Shown: positions 32,991 to 42,109, counted from the first letter of the stretch. The stretch is 64,000 bases of DNA from Frankia sp. AiPa1 (GCF_023243075.1 NZ_JALKFZ020000177.1:62001-126000); one strand, 5' to 3'. The notes: generated by a model from the sequence alone, not told the origin. Numbers and translations are program-made.

Positions 32991-34163
32991 ATGGGTAGGC
33001 GCCCGCTCCTGGGAGCGATCGCTCTGGCTACGGCGGTGACATTGTCGGCCGCGGCCTGTGGGAGCAGCGGGGGGGACTCGTCCTCGGACGGCAAGAAGAC
33101 GATCACCATCGGGTTCCAGGGCGTGCTCTCGGGGGACAATCAGCAGCTCGGCCTGAACGCCCTGTACGGGATGCGTACGGCCGTCTCCGAGATCAACGCC
33201 GATCCGAGCTCGACGTTCGAGCTCAAGCTGGTGGAGTCGGACGACGCCGGGTCTCCGGACCAGGGCCCGACGGCGGCCCAGAAGTTGATCGACAACGACA
33301 AGATCGTCGCGGTGGTCGGGCCGATGTTCTCCGGTGCGACCAAGGCCAGCGAGCCCGCCTACACCCAGGCTGGCCTGCTGTCGGTGAGCCCGTCGGCGAC
33401 CAACCCGGCGCTGACGACGCTTGGCTTCAAGACGTTCTACCGGGTCATCGCGCCCGACACCGTCCAGGGCAAGGCCGCCGCGGACTATGTCGCGGGCGTG
33501 CTGAAGGCCAAGAAGGTCTACTCGCTCGACGACAAGAGCGACTACGGCACCGGCCTGTCCGGGGCGCTCGAGCCGGAGCTCAAGGCGAAGGGCGTCGAGG
33601 TCGTCCACGACGGCATCAACCCGACCAAGGACTACACGTCCGAGGCAACCAAGATCATTGCTTCGAGTCCGGACGCCCTCTACTACTCGGGCTACTACGC
33701 CGAGCTCGCGCTGCTGACCAAGGCGCTCAAGGACAAGGGCTTCACCGGAAAGATCATCAGTGGTGACGGCTCGCTCGACCCGCAGTACGTCGCGCAGGCC
33801 GGCGCCACCGCGGCCGAGGGCAGCTACCTCACCTGCCCCTGTGGGGACGCGAACTCCGACCCGAAGGCGGCGCCGTTCGTCGCCTCGTACAAGAAGGTCA
33901 ACAACGGGGTCAAGCCCGGCACGTACTCGGGTGAGGCGTACGACGCGACCAAGGCGCTCGCCACCGTGTTCAAGCAGCTCGGCAGCGATGTGAGCCGCGA
34001 CTCGGTCCTGAAGGCCTTCGCCGGCGTCAACTACCAGGGCATCACCAAGACCATCTCCTTCGAGACGAACGGCGAGGTCAAGGGCTCGAACGTGTACGTG
34101 TACCAGGTCAAGAACGGCGCGATCACGGTCCTCGGCAACATCGCGGATCTGATCAAGTCCTGA
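32991..34163 (+). CDS. livK: Branched-chain amino-acid ABC transporter, substrate-binding lipoprotein
   Basis: 390 residues. It has a lipoprotein signal peptide with lipobox LSAAAC at about residue 23, then a Ser/Gly spacer. The type I periplasmic-binding fold typical of LivJ/LivK follows: ITIGFQGVLSGDNQQLGLNALYGMRTAVSEIN, DDAGSPDQGPTAAQKLID, VVGPMFSGATKASEP, DKSDYGTGLSGALEPELKAKGVEV. The protein is tethered outside the membrane and delivers ligand to the two permeases that follow. ATG 32991 has GGAGGAGG six bases upstream. It is the first gene of the five-gene operon. The ligand is inferred from the family; related proteins also bind amides and urea. Confidence 0.92.
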   Translation: MGRRPLLGAIALATAVTLSAAACGSSGGDSSSDGKKTITIGFQGVLSGDNQQLGLNALYGMRTAVSEINADPSSTFELKLVESDDAGSPDQGPTAAQKLIDNDKIVAVVGPMFSGATKASEPAYTQAGLLSVSPSATNPALTTLGFKTFYRVIAPDTVQGKAAADYVAGVLKAKKVYSLDDKSDYGTGLSGALEPELKAKGVEVVHDGINPTKDYTSEATKIIASSPDALYYSGYYAELALLTKALKDKGFTGKIISGDGSLDPQYVAQAGATAAEGSYLTCPCGDANSDPKAAPFVASYKKVNNGVKPGTYSGEAYDATKALATVFKQLGSDVSRDSVLKAFAGVNYQGITKTISFETNGEVKGSNVYVYQVKNGAITVLGNIADLIKS

Positions 34164-34308
34164 TCCTGGCGTGGGCGGTGGCGCGGGCACCCCAGGGTGT
34201 TCCGGGCCACCGCCCCGGCCGGTGTAGAACCAGGGATCCGCAGGACCACAGATCTGCCGGACCACAGACGTGCTGGGCCGAGACGTCGGGACGAACGAGG
34301 CGCAACGC

Positions 34309-35238
34309 ATGGGGTTTTTCGACCAGTTCTGGCAACTGACCATCGACGGCCTGATGGTCGGCTCGCTGTACGCGGTCATCGCGCTCGGGTACACGCTCGT
34401 GTACGGGGTGCTCCAACTGATCAACTTCGCCCACAGCGAGGTGTTCATGCTGGGCTCCTTCGGTGGGCTGTTCGCCGCCCGCGCGCTGCTGCCCGACCAC
34501 GGGGTGCCCGGGGGGTTCGAGTCCGTCTGCCTGGTCGCCGTCGGGCTCGGGGTCGGCGCGGCCTGTGGGGCACTGGCCGCCTTCACCCTCGAGCGGGTCG
34601 CCTACCGGCCGCTGCGCCGCCGTGCGGCGCCGCGCCTGGCCTATCTGATCAGTGCGATCGGGGCCTCGCTGTTCGCCGTCAACCTGGCCGGCAAGGAGTT
34701 CGGCCGGCAGAACGTCGACCTGCCCGACCTCTTCCACAACGGCACCGTGTTCACCATCTTCGGCGCCCAGGTCTCCACCCAGTCCCTGGTCATCTTCGGC
34801 GTCGCGATCGCCATGCTGATCGGGCTGGACCGGCTCGTCGCCGGCACCCGCCTCGGGCAGGGTATCCGCGCCGTCGCCCAGGACGCGGACACCGCCGTGC
34901 TGATGGGCGTCAACGTCGAGCGGATCATCATCGTCACGTTCATCGTCGGTGGCCTGCTCGCCGGCGCCGGCGGCTTCCTCTACGCGATGACCTTCAACGC
35001 GTCCTACAACATGGGCTTCGTGCCCGGGGTCAAGGCCTTCACCGCCGCCGTGCTCGGCGGCATCGGCAACGTCCGCGGCGCCATGCTCGGCGGTCTGTTG
35101 CTCGGCCTGGTCGAGAGCTACGGTGGTTACCTGTTCCAGGCGTCCTACAAGGACGTCATCGCCTTCCTCGTCCTGGTGGCGATCCTGATGATCCGACCGT
35201 CCGGCCTGCTCGGCGAGCGACTTGGGCGCGCGGCGTGA
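34309..35238 (+). CDS. livH: Branched-chain amino-acid ABC transporter permease, LivH type
   Basis: 309 residues with about eight membrane helices. LivH signatures include GLMVGSLYAVIALGYTLVYGVLQLINFAHSEVFMLG at the N-terminus, the cytoplasmic coupling segment GQGIRAVAQDADTAVLMGVNVERII, AAVLGGIGNVRGAMLGGLLLGLVES and ILMIRPSGLLGER. ATG 34309 has GAGG eight bases upstream; the frame extends back to 34270. It is 145 bp after the binding-protein gene, and its stop overlaps the next start (GTGA). Confidence 0.95.
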   Translation: MGFFDQFWQLTIDGLMVGSLYAVIALGYTLVYGVLQLINFAHSEVFMLGSFGGLFAARALLPDHGVPGGFESVCLVAVGLGVGAACGALAAFTLERVAYRPLRRRAAPRLAYLISAIGASLFAVNLAGKEFGRQNVDLPDLFHNGTVFTIFGAQVSTQSLVIFGVAIAMLIGLDRLVAGTRLGQGIRAVAQDADTAVLMGVNVERIIIVTFIVGGLLAGAGGFLYAMTFNASYNMGFVPGVKAFTAAVLGGIGNVRGAMLGGLLLGLVESYGGYLFQASYKDVIAFLVLVAILMIRPSGLLGERLGRAA

Positions 35239-36881
35239 CCGGCCCGTCCGGCCCGTCCGGCCCGTCCGGCCCGTCCGGCCCCGGCATTCCCGGCCAGCCC
35301 ACGTTCCCGAGCCGGGGTGGCACGGGCGCGGGCCCTGGCCCTGGCCCTGGCGGCGTGGATCCCGGTGCCCTGGACCCGGGTGAGACCCTCGCGCTCACGA
35401 CCCGCGGCACCGCGGGTCCGTCCCCCTCGCGCCGGGCCTCGCTAGGCTCCGGTGACGCCCCGTCGTCCGACTCTGCTACCGGTCAGGCCGGATCACCGGG
35501 TTCGGTGGGCTCGGCGGGTTCGGTGGGAGTCACGTCCGGCGGGTGGGAACCGGGGAACCGGCGGCCGCCCTGGCATCCGGCGGAGCTGTTCTCACCGGCC
35601 AGGCTGCGGCTGCTTGGCGTGATGGTGCTGGTCGGCCTGCTCGCCGCGGTCGTGACCGGCAGGACCGGGAACTCCGACAAGCCGCTGCAGGCCGCGTGGG
35701 ACTCGATCGTCGACCCGCGGATCGTCCTGTTTCTCGTGCTCGCCGTGGCACTCTGGCTGGTCGTCGTGCTCGGCGGGGAGCTTCGTGCGCTGGTGACCCG
35801 GCTCGCCACGCCGGTACGGGCCCCTTTCGCCACCGCCTACGGCCGCCGAGGCGGGCCGATCGGGCTGAACCTCGTCCTGCTCGCGGTGGCGATCATCGCT
35901 CCGCTGCTGTTCTCCACCGCGGCGCAGCAGTCCATGGTCAACGACATCGGCATCTACGCGCTGCTCGCGCTCGGCCTGAACGTCGTCGTCGGCTACGCCG
36001 GCCTGCTCGACCTCGGCTACATCGCGTTCTTCGCCATCGGCGCCTACGCGACGGCCTACTTCTCCTCGCAGACCGCGATGCCCTGGCATGCGCCGTTCAC
36101 CCTCAACCCCTTCTTCGTCTTCCCCATCGCGTTGATCCTCGCCGGGCTCGCCGGGGTGATCCTCGGCGCGCCGACGCTGCGGCTGCGCGGTGACTACCTC
36201 GCCATCGTGACCCTCGGCTTCGGCGAGATCATCCAGATCGTCGCCAACAACGCCGACAGCATCACCAACGGCGCCCGCGGTGCGTTCGGTGTTCCCCACC
36301 TGTCGATCCATCTGCCCGGGATCGACTACACCTGGGGCATCGAACCGCTGCCGTACTATTACCTGCTGCTCGCGATCATCGTCCTCGTGATGATTGCCTT
36401 CGGGCGGCTGGAACGCTCGCGGATCGGCCGGTCCTGGGCCGCCATCCGCGAGGACGAGATCGCCGCCGAGGCGACGGGCGTGGCGACCCTGCGGCTGAAA
36501 CTGCTGGCGTTCGCGATCGGTGCCTCGGTCTCGGGGTTCGCGGGGGTGCTGTTCGCCTCCAAGCAGTTCTTCAACCCGCAGAGCTTCAGCCTGCAGGCGT
36601 CGTTCTTCGTCGTCGCCGTGGTCATCTTCGGCGGCCTGGGCTCGCGGCTCGGCGTCGTCGTCGGCGCGGTCGTCTTGCAGGGGCTCGCCTTCTACCTGCG
36701 GGACAAGGTGCAGCCCGCTGACCGCTACATCTACTTCGGGGCTGTCATCGTGGTCATGATGATCTTCCGGCCGCAGGGGCTGGTGCCCTCGCGGCGCCGC
36801 CGACGCGAGATCGAGCTCTCCGAGGCCGGCATCGGCGGGGCCGACGCGCTCGGTCCCGCACCGACCGGAGCCCGGCCATGA
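35235..36881 (+). CDS. livM: Branched-chain amino-acid ABC transporter permease, LivM type, with long N-terminal extension
   Basis: 548 residues, roughly 200 longer than a typical LivM. The first 110 residues are low complexity, starting with a GPSGPSGPSG tract encoded by 9-bp repeats (35240-35283). Two extra membrane helices follow (LLGVMVLVGLLAAVVTG and IVLFLVLAVALWLVVVLGG). The standard LivM core begins near residue 210: IGIYALLALGLNVVVGYAGLLDLGYIAFFAIGAY, APTLRLRGDYLAIVTLGFGEIIQIV, SWAAIREDEIAAEATGV and FFVVAVVIFGGLGSRLGVVVGAVVL. The GTG start at 35235 overlaps the livH stop; the livG start overlaps its stop by 4 bp. Confidence 0.93.
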   Translation: MTGPSGPSGPSGPSGPGIPGQPTFPSRGGTGAGPGPGPGGVDPGALDPGETLALTTRGTAGPSPSRRASLGSGDAPSSDSATGQAGSPGSVGSAGSVGVTSGGWEPGNRRPPWHPAELFSPARLRLLGVMVLVGLLAAVVTGRTGNSDKPLQAAWDSIVDPRIVLFLVLAVALWLVVVLGGELRALVTRLATPVRAPFATAYGRRGGPIGLNLVLLAVAIIAPLLFSTAAQQSMVNDIGIYALLALGLNVVVGYAGLLDLGYIAFFAIGAYATAYFSSQTAMPWHAPFTLNPFFVFPIALILAGLAGVILGAPTLRLRGDYLAIVTLGFGEIIQIVANNADSITNGARGAFGVPHLSIHLPGIDYTWGIEPLPYYYLLLAIIVLVMIAFGRLERSRIGRSWAAIREDEIAAEATGVATLRLKLLAFAIGASVSGFAGVLFASKQFFNPQSFSLQASFFVVAVVIFGGLGSRLGVVVGAVVLQGLAFYLRDKVQPADRYIYFGAVIVVMMIFRPQGLVPSRRRRREIELSEAGIGGADALGPAPTGARP

Positions 36882-37984
36882 GCCGCGGCGGCTCCCACCG
36901 CGCCCGTCGAGCGGGCGACGCCGTCGCGCACCCATCCGACCCGCGCGGGACGGGTGCCGCTCAGACCGTGCCCGGCGCGCGCCGCCCGTCGGTCCTCGAT
37001 GGTGTCGGTGGCGACCCAGGTGACCTGGTCGTCGAGGCCCGCGACCTTTCCCTACGGTTCGGTGGCGTGACCAGCCTCGACGGTGTCTCGCTGCGCCAGC
37101 GCCGCGGGGAGATCCTGGCTGTGATCGGGCCGAACGGTGCCGGCAAGACCTCGCTGTTCAACTGCCTCACCGGCGCCTACCGCCCGCAGCAGGGCTCGGT
37201 GATCTTCTGGCCGCAGCCCGGGCGGCCGGCCGAGCTCGTCGGCCGCCGTCCGCACTCCATCACCCGCCTCGGCGTCGCCCGCACCTTCCAGAACATTCGA
37301 CTGTTCCCCGCTCTCTCCGCGTTGGAGAATGTGCAGATCGGCACCGAGGTGCGGCAGAAGTACGGCCCGCTGTCGGTCGTGCTCGGCCTTCCGCACGCCC
37401 GCCGGGCCGAGCGCGAGGGCGTCCACCGGGCGGTGGAGCTGCTCGACCTGGTCGGTCTGCGCCACCGCACCCACGAGCTGGCCTCCTCACTGCCCTACGG
37501 CGAGCAGCGCCGCCTGGAGATCGCCCGGGCACTGGGCACCGAACCACGTCTGCTGTTGCTCGACGAGCCGGCCGCCGGCACCAACCCGGCGGAGAAGCGC
37601 GACCTCGCCGCGCTCATCACCCGGATCGCTGACACCGGCGTGTCCGTCCTGCTCATCGAGCACGACATGGGTCTGGTGATGTCGCTTGCGACCTCGGTGG
37701 CCGTGCTCAACTTCGGCCGCATGATCGCCTACGGGCCACCGGCCGAGGTGCAGCGCGACCCGGCCGTCATCGAGGCCTACCTCGGCGCCAGCGCCGATGC
37801 CGCCACGTCCGCGGCCGGACCCGTTCCCACGAGTTCCGCCTCCGCCGGTCCGACGTCCGCCGGTCCGACGTCTGCTGGTCCAACGTCTGCTGGTCCCCTC
37901 CTGGACGATGCCGCCTTCGACGGGGACGCGCAGGGCGGGCCCGGACCAGGCAGCGGGCCCGTCGGACGGAAGGAACTGGGCTGA
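36878..37984 (+). CDS. livG: Branched-chain amino-acid ABC transporter ATPase, LivG type
   Basis: 368 residues. The ABC ATPase core has Walker A GPNGAGKTSLFN, a LivG-type Q-loop region (GVARTFQNIRLFPALSALENVQIG), the signature LPYGEQRRLEIARAL, Walker B LLLLDEPAAGTNP and the switch IEHDMGLVM. A 50-residue N-terminal extension precedes the core. The C-terminal tail carries four copies of AGPTS from a 15-bp repeat (37843-37895), apparently dispensable. It overlaps livM by 4 bp and livF by one base (TGATG). It powers import with LivF. Confidence 0.95.
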   Translation: MSRGGSHRARRAGDAVAHPSDPRGTGAAQTVPGARRPSVLDGVGGDPGDLVVEARDLSLRFGGVTSLDGVSLRQRRGEILAVIGPNGAGKTSLFNCLTGAYRPQQGSVIFWPQPGRPAELVGRRPHSITRLGVARTFQNIRLFPALSALENVQIGTEVRQKYGPLSVVLGLPHARRAEREGVHRAVELLDLVGLRHRTHELASSLPYGEQRRLEIARALGTEPRLLLLDEPAAGTNPAEKRDLAALITRIADTGVSVLLIEHDMGLVMSLATSVAVLNFGRMIAYGPPAEVQRDPAVIEAYLGASADAATSAAGPVPTSSASAGPTSAGPTSAGPTSAGPLLDDAAFDGDAQGGPGPGSGPVGRKELG

Positions 37985-38703
37985 TGCTGCTGACCCTGTC
38001 GGACGTCGAGGTCGCCTACGGTGCGGTCACCGCCCTGCGCGGCGTCAACCTGCAGGTCGACGAGGGTGAGATCGTCACCCTGCTGGGTGCGAACGGCGCC
38101 GGCAAGACCACCACCTTGCGCACCATCTCGGGCCTGCTGCGCCCGCGTTCCGGGGAGGTGCGTCTCGATGGTCGTCCGCTGTCGACGATCCCCCCGCACG
38201 ACCTGGTCGCCCTGGGGGTGAGCCATGTTCCCGAGGGGCGCCGGGTTTTCCCGAGCATGAGCGTGCGCGAGAACCTCCTGATGGGTGCCTACCGTGAGCG
38301 CCGTCATGTCCGCGAGGACCTTGACCGGGTGTTCGCCCTGTTCCCGCGGTTGCAGGAGCGGATCGGCCAGGCTGGTGGCACCCTGTCCGGCGGTGAGCAG
38401 CAGATGCTCGCGATCGGCCGCGCTCTGATGAGCCGACCACGCCTGGTTCTGCTGGACGAACCGTCGATGGGCCTTGCCCCCATGGTCGTGCGGACCATCT
38501 TCGAGGTCATCGCCGAGATCAACCGGGACGGCGTCGCCGTTCTGCTCGTCGAACAGAACGCGGCCTCGGCGCTGCGGATCGCCGGGCGTGGCTACGTGCT
38601 GGAGACCGGCGAGGTCGTCCTCGCCAACACCGCGGCCGACCTGCTCGCCGACGACCGCGTCCGCCAGGCCTATCTGGGCGAGGACCTCACCCCCACGTCC
38701 TGA
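37984..38703 (+). CDS. livF: Branched-chain amino-acid ABC transporter ATPase, LivF type
   Basis: 239 residues, the normal LivF length. Walker A GANGAGKTTTLRT, the LivF-specific LGVSHVPEGRRVFPSMSVRENLLMGAY, signature LSGGEQQMLAIGRALM, Walker B LVLLDEPSMGLAP and VEQNAASAL in the switch region are all intact. It ends at LGEDLTPTS. Last gene of the operon; the ATG shares one base with the livG stop codon. Confidence 0.96.
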   Translation: MLLTLSDVEVAYGAVTALRGVNLQVDEGEIVTLLGANGAGKTTTLRTISGLLRPRSGEVRLDGRPLSTIPPHDLVALGVSHVPEGRRVFPSMSVRENLLMGAYRERRHVREDLDRVFALFPRLQERIGQAGGTLSGGEQQMLAIGRALMSRPRLVLLDEPSMGLAPMVVRTIFEVIAEINRDGVAVLLVEQNAASALRIAGRGYVLETGEVVLANTAADLLADDRVRQAYLGEDLTPTS

Positions 38704-38835
38704 CCGGATCTTTCGGGGATGGGGCGGGGCCGTGCTCCAGTCGCGGCCGTCGCGGGAGTCGGGGCCGAAGCGGAGCGCGGCGACGGTGAGGGTGGCCAGA
38801 AGCGCGAGGATGAGGATGGTCGTCGCGTAGCTCAT
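38702..38835 (-). other. Candidate small single-pass membrane protein, divergent from the LysR gene
   Basis: ATG 38835 begins a membrane helix (SYATTILILALLATLTVAAL) followed by the polar motif RFGPDSRDGRDW, which reads like a genuine small protein. However, the frame does not stop there: it runs on antisense to all of livF. A stop would appear after about 48 codons in the neighbouring frame, so a frameshift or a misjudged gene is possible. Its start region faces the LysR gene, with a LysR box between. Confidence 0.35.
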
Positions 38836-38861
38836 GGCCCTGAGGATCTCGGCCGACAGTC

Positions 38862-38878
38862 ATGTAGTCCATCTACAT
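38862..38878. promoter_or_regulatory. Palindromic LysR-type box
   Basis: ATGTAG-TCCAT-CTACAT is a perfect 6-bp inverted repeat with the T-N11-A arrangement of LysR operators. It lies 31 bp before the lysR start and 27 bp from the divergent small ORF. Another CTACAT half-site overlaps the lysR start (38905-38910). Confidence 0.6.
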
Positions 38879-38908
38879 TTCTCGCGATGAACCAGTAAGC
38901 TGACCTAC

Positions 38909-39886
38909 ATGATCGACGTGCGGCGCCTGCGTCTCCTGCGTGAGCTGGACAAGCGCGGGACGATTGTGGCTACCGCCGAGGCGATGCACCTGACGCCGTC
39001 GGCGGTCAGTCAGCAGCTTGCGGTGCTCGCGCGCGAGACGGGAGTCCGGCTGCTCGACCCGGCGGGGCGGCGAGTGCGGCTCACTCCGGCGGCGCAGGTG
39101 CTGCTCGAGCACGCCGACATCCTGTTCGCCCAGATGGAGCGGGCGGAGGCGGATCTTGCCGCGTTCGACGAGGGCCGGGTCGGTTCGGTGTCCGTGGCCG
39201 CGTTCACCACGGCGATCTCCGGGATCGTCGCTCCGGCGCTGCTGGCACTGCGGGAGAGCCGGCCGCGGCTGCGGCTGTCCGTGACCGACGTGCCGGAGCC
39301 GGACTGTTTCGACCAGCTTCTCGCCGGTGACCTGGACCTCGCGATCGGCATCACCCACGCCGGGGCCCGGCCGCTGGATTCCCGCCTCCTGCAGATTCCG
39401 CTCCTGGACGATCCGCTGGACGTGGCCCTGCCAGCCGGCCATCCCTACGCGTCGGCGCGAGCGGTGCCGCTGGAGGCGTTGCGCTCGGACGAGTTCATCG
39501 CGAGCCGTCCGGGCACCGCCTGCCGCGAGGTCGCGCACGCGGCCTGTGCGGCGGCAGGTTTTGTGCCGCAAGTCCTGCACAACGCGGACGATTTCACCGC
39601 GGTGCGTGCCCTCATCGCGGCTGGCTGTGGAATCAGCCTTATGCCACGGCTCGCCCGGCTGTCGTCGACGCCCGAGGTGGTGCTGCGTCCGATCGCCGGC
39701 GTATCGCCGATACGGCCGATCTTCGCCGCCATCCGGCGTGGCTCCCAGCAGGCCCCGCACCTGTCCGCGGCCCTCGCCGCCCTCGTTGCCGCGGCCCGCT
39801 CGCCTGACCCGGTACCGACCGCAAGCCCCGTCGTTCACGGCGGGGTTAGATCGGGGTGCGCTGGGACTGGACGTACTGGCGGATGA
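38909..39886 (+). CDS. LysR-family transcriptional regulator
   Basis: 325 residues. The N-terminal winged HTH reads IDVRRLRLLRELDKRGTIVATAEAMHLTPSAVSQQLAVLARETGVRLLDPAGRRVRLTPAA; the effector-binding domain follows (VSVAAFTTAISGIVAPALLALRE, LDLAIGITH, LDDPLDVALPAGHP, LIAAGCGISLMPRLA). The last 30 residues (after RSPDP) lack family character because the frame runs through a hairpin and into an IS200-type remnant before it stops. The original C-terminus was probably altered by that element. The likely target is its own promoter and the divergent small ORF, through the box at 38862. Confidence 0.9.
   Translation: MIDVRRLRLLRELDKRGTIVATAEAMHLTPSAVSQQLAVLARETGVRLLDPAGRRVRLTPAAQVLLEHADILFAQMERAEADLAAFDEGRVGSVSVAAFTTAISGIVAPALLALRESRPRLRLSVTDVPEPDCFDQLLAGDLDLAIGITHAGARPLDSRLLQIPLLDDPLDVALPAGHPYASARAVPLEALRSDEFIASRPGTACREVAHAACAAAGFVPQVLHNADDFTAVRALIAAGCGISLMPRLARLSSTPEVVLRPIAGVSPIRPIFAAIRRGSQQAPHLSAALAALVAAARSPDPVPTASPVVHGGVRSGCAGTGRTGG
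39826..39848. repeat. IS200/IS605-type end hairpin
   Basis: ccccgtcg-ttca-cggcgggg forms an 8-bp stem (one G-T pair) next to the stop codon (39846-39848, minus strand) of the transposase remnant. Subterminal hairpins at this position are characteristic of IS200/IS605 right ends. Confidence 0.6.
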
Positions 39887-39957
39887 TGTCGAGTGGTGCG
39901 CCGCCGCACGACGCGGCGAAGCGCGGCGAAGTAGGACGGCGACACGACGACTACGGC
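39846..39957 (-). pseudogene. tnpA: 3' remnant of an IS200-type (Y1) transposase
   Basis: On the minus strand the sequence reads VVVSPSYFAA, then SCGGAPLDIIRQYVQSQRTPI and a stop, the C-terminal end of TnpA of IS200/IS605 elements. A 10-bp direct duplication (cttcgccgcg twice, about 39917-39936) shifts the frame between the two parts. The catalytic HUH and Tyr regions are missing. The fragment overlaps the 3' end of the LysR gene. Confidence 0.7.
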
Positions 39958-40085
39958 CAGGTCCTGGCCGGCACGGGAGGTTTGGCGGCAACCGGGCCAC
40001 TACCGGCACCTCTGTGGCACTGTCGCCACCTTTGTGGTCGGTGAGAGGTGGCATTCGGCGCTCACGGGGTACGCCCGGCGGCACA

Positions 40086-42109
40086 ATGAACCGTCGAGAT
40101 CGCTCCAGCAGACTGCTGACCACCTGGCTGCGCGGCCGGCGCCGCGTCGGCCCGAGCCCATACCGCCCGAGGGACAAGGCCGGTGCCGCCATAGATGAGG
40201 CCGCCGGCGGCTCCACAGTGAGCGGTGTCGCCGATATCGATGTCGGTGCCGATGTCGATGTCGGCACCGCTGGTGCCGAGGGTGCCGCCGCCGATGCGCA
40301 GGACGAGATCGGTGAGCTCATCCGGATGGTGGCTCGGGAGGGATTCGGCTTCTCGGAGCTGCGTGACGGGCAGCTCGATGCGATGCGGGCGGTGATCGAG
40401 GGCCGGGACACGCTGTGCGTACTGCCCACCGGCGGCGGCAAGTCGGCGGTGTACCAGATTCCGGCGCTGGTGCTGGCCGGTCCCGCGGTCGTCGTCTCAC
40501 CGTTGATTGCCCTACAACGCGATCAGGTTCGCAGCCTCACCGAGCGCCTGTCGGCCCTGCTCTCCGACGTGGCGCCGACCGGGGCGGACAGACCGGTACC
40601 TGGCGGGGATGCACTGGCCAGGGAGGCGACGGCGGGGAGGGGGCCGGCCGGCGGCGTGCCGGCGGTGGCGGCGAACTCGGATGCGAGCGCTTCGGCGCGC
40701 AGGGCCGCCTTTGACGCGGTCCGGCAGGGGCAGACCGAGTTCCTCTTCCTTGCTCCCGAGCAGATTGCCCGCGAGGACGTCCGCGCGGCGTTACGTGCGG
40801 CCAAGCCGTCTCTGTTCGTCGTGGACGAGGCCCACTGCGTCGCCTCCTGGGGGCACGACTTCCGGCCGGACTACCTGCGGCTCGGCCAGATGATCGAGGA
40901 CCTGGGGCATCCTCCGGTCGTGGCGCTGACCGCGACGGCCGCACCGCCGGTGCGTCGGGAGATCCGTGAGCGGCTGCGGATGCGCGACCACGTCGAGGTG
41001 GTACGCGGGTTCGACCGGCCGGAGATCTTCCTGTCGGTCTCGTCCTTCACCACCGAGGACGCCAAACGCGCGAGCCTGGTGGAACGGATCGCCGCCGAGG
41101 CCAAACCGGCGTTGGTCTATGCGGCGACCCGACGGGCCACCGAGGAGTTGGCCGCGGAAATCGCCGAACTCGGCCTTTCGGCTCGCGCCTATCATGCCGG
41201 TCTGCGCGCGGCGCAACGCCGGGAGATCGAGGCGGCGTACACCGCGGACCAGTGCGACGTGATCGTCGCCACCACCGCGTTCGGTATGGGAATCGACAAA
41301 CCAAACGTCCGCACGGTCATTCATGCTGAGGTCGCCGACTCGCTCGATTCCTACTACCAGGAGATCGGGCCGGCCGGGACGGGCAGCCGGCGCTCGCCTG
41401 CCTGTTCTACCGGCCGCAGGACCTCGGGCTGCGCCGTTTCCAGGCCAGCGCCGCGGTGGACGAGACGTCGTTGCGGCGCATCGCGGTTCTGCTCGGGCAC
41501 GCCGACGGGCCGGTCACGCCGCGCGAACTGGCGCAGGCGGCGCAGCTGCGTGACTCCGCGCTCGCCCGGCTGGTCGACCTGCTCGTGGATGCCGAAGCCG
41601 TGCTCATCCACGAGGACGGACGCATTGTCGCCCACCCTGACGCTCCCGAGCCGCGGGAGGCGGCCCGGCAGGGACTGGCGGTGGGCGAGGCCCGCGCCGA
41701 CATCGACCGTTCCCGGGTCGAGATGATGCGTGCCTACGCCGAGACCCGGGGCTGCCGCCGTGTGTTCCTGCTCGCCTATTTCGGCGAACCGGCCGCCGAG
41801 GGCGGCTCCTGCGGCAACTGTGACACCTGCCTTGCCCGTCATGCCGAGGCCCGTCGCCTCGAGGAGCGTGCTGCCGAGCCCGGGGCGACCCCGGCCGAGC
41901 CGGGGCCCGGGTCCCCGGGGCCCGGCTCCGTGCCCGCGGCGCGGAAAGTGCCGTTTCCGGCTGGATGCGGGGTACGGCACGTTGCCTGGGGTACTGGCCA
42001 GGTGGTGCGGGTGGAGGGTGACCAGATCACCGTCCTGTTCGACGGTGCCGGTTACCGCACCTTATCGGTGACCGCGGTCCGGGAACGATCTCTCCTGGAC
42101 CGAACATGA
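40086..42109 (+). pseudogene. recQ: RecQ-type DNA helicase, frameshifted in motif VI
   Basis: Frame 1 (40086 to about 41380) encodes the helicase: FGFSELRDGQLDAMRAVIEGRD, Walker A LPTGGGKSAVY, VVVSPLIALQRDQV, DEAH box VVDEAHCVASWGHDFRPDY, VALTATA, FGMGIDKPNVRTVIHAE. Then DSYYQEIG should continue as RAGRDG, but reads PAGTGS. Another frame (41384-42109) resumes with QPALACLFYRPQDLGLRRF, the Zn-binding YFGEPA...CGNCDTC and the GVRHVAWGTGQV...TVLFDGAGYRTL C-terminus. A loss of about 4 bp near 41368-41380 explains it. The motif VI arginines are lost, so the gene is broken unless this is a sequencing error. A 50-residue insertion precedes EFLFLAPEQ. Confidence 0.85.

Noticed and set aside
32775..34586. 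Long minus-strand open frame opposite the Liv binding-protein gene
   Set aside because: No recognisable domain, arginine/valine-rich shadow composition, and full overlap with an obvious lipoprotein gene.
34197..35234. LivM starting far upstream in the same frame (34197)
   Set aside because: The frame is antisense-like across livH. GTG 35235 overlaps the livH stop and fits the operon's coupling pattern.
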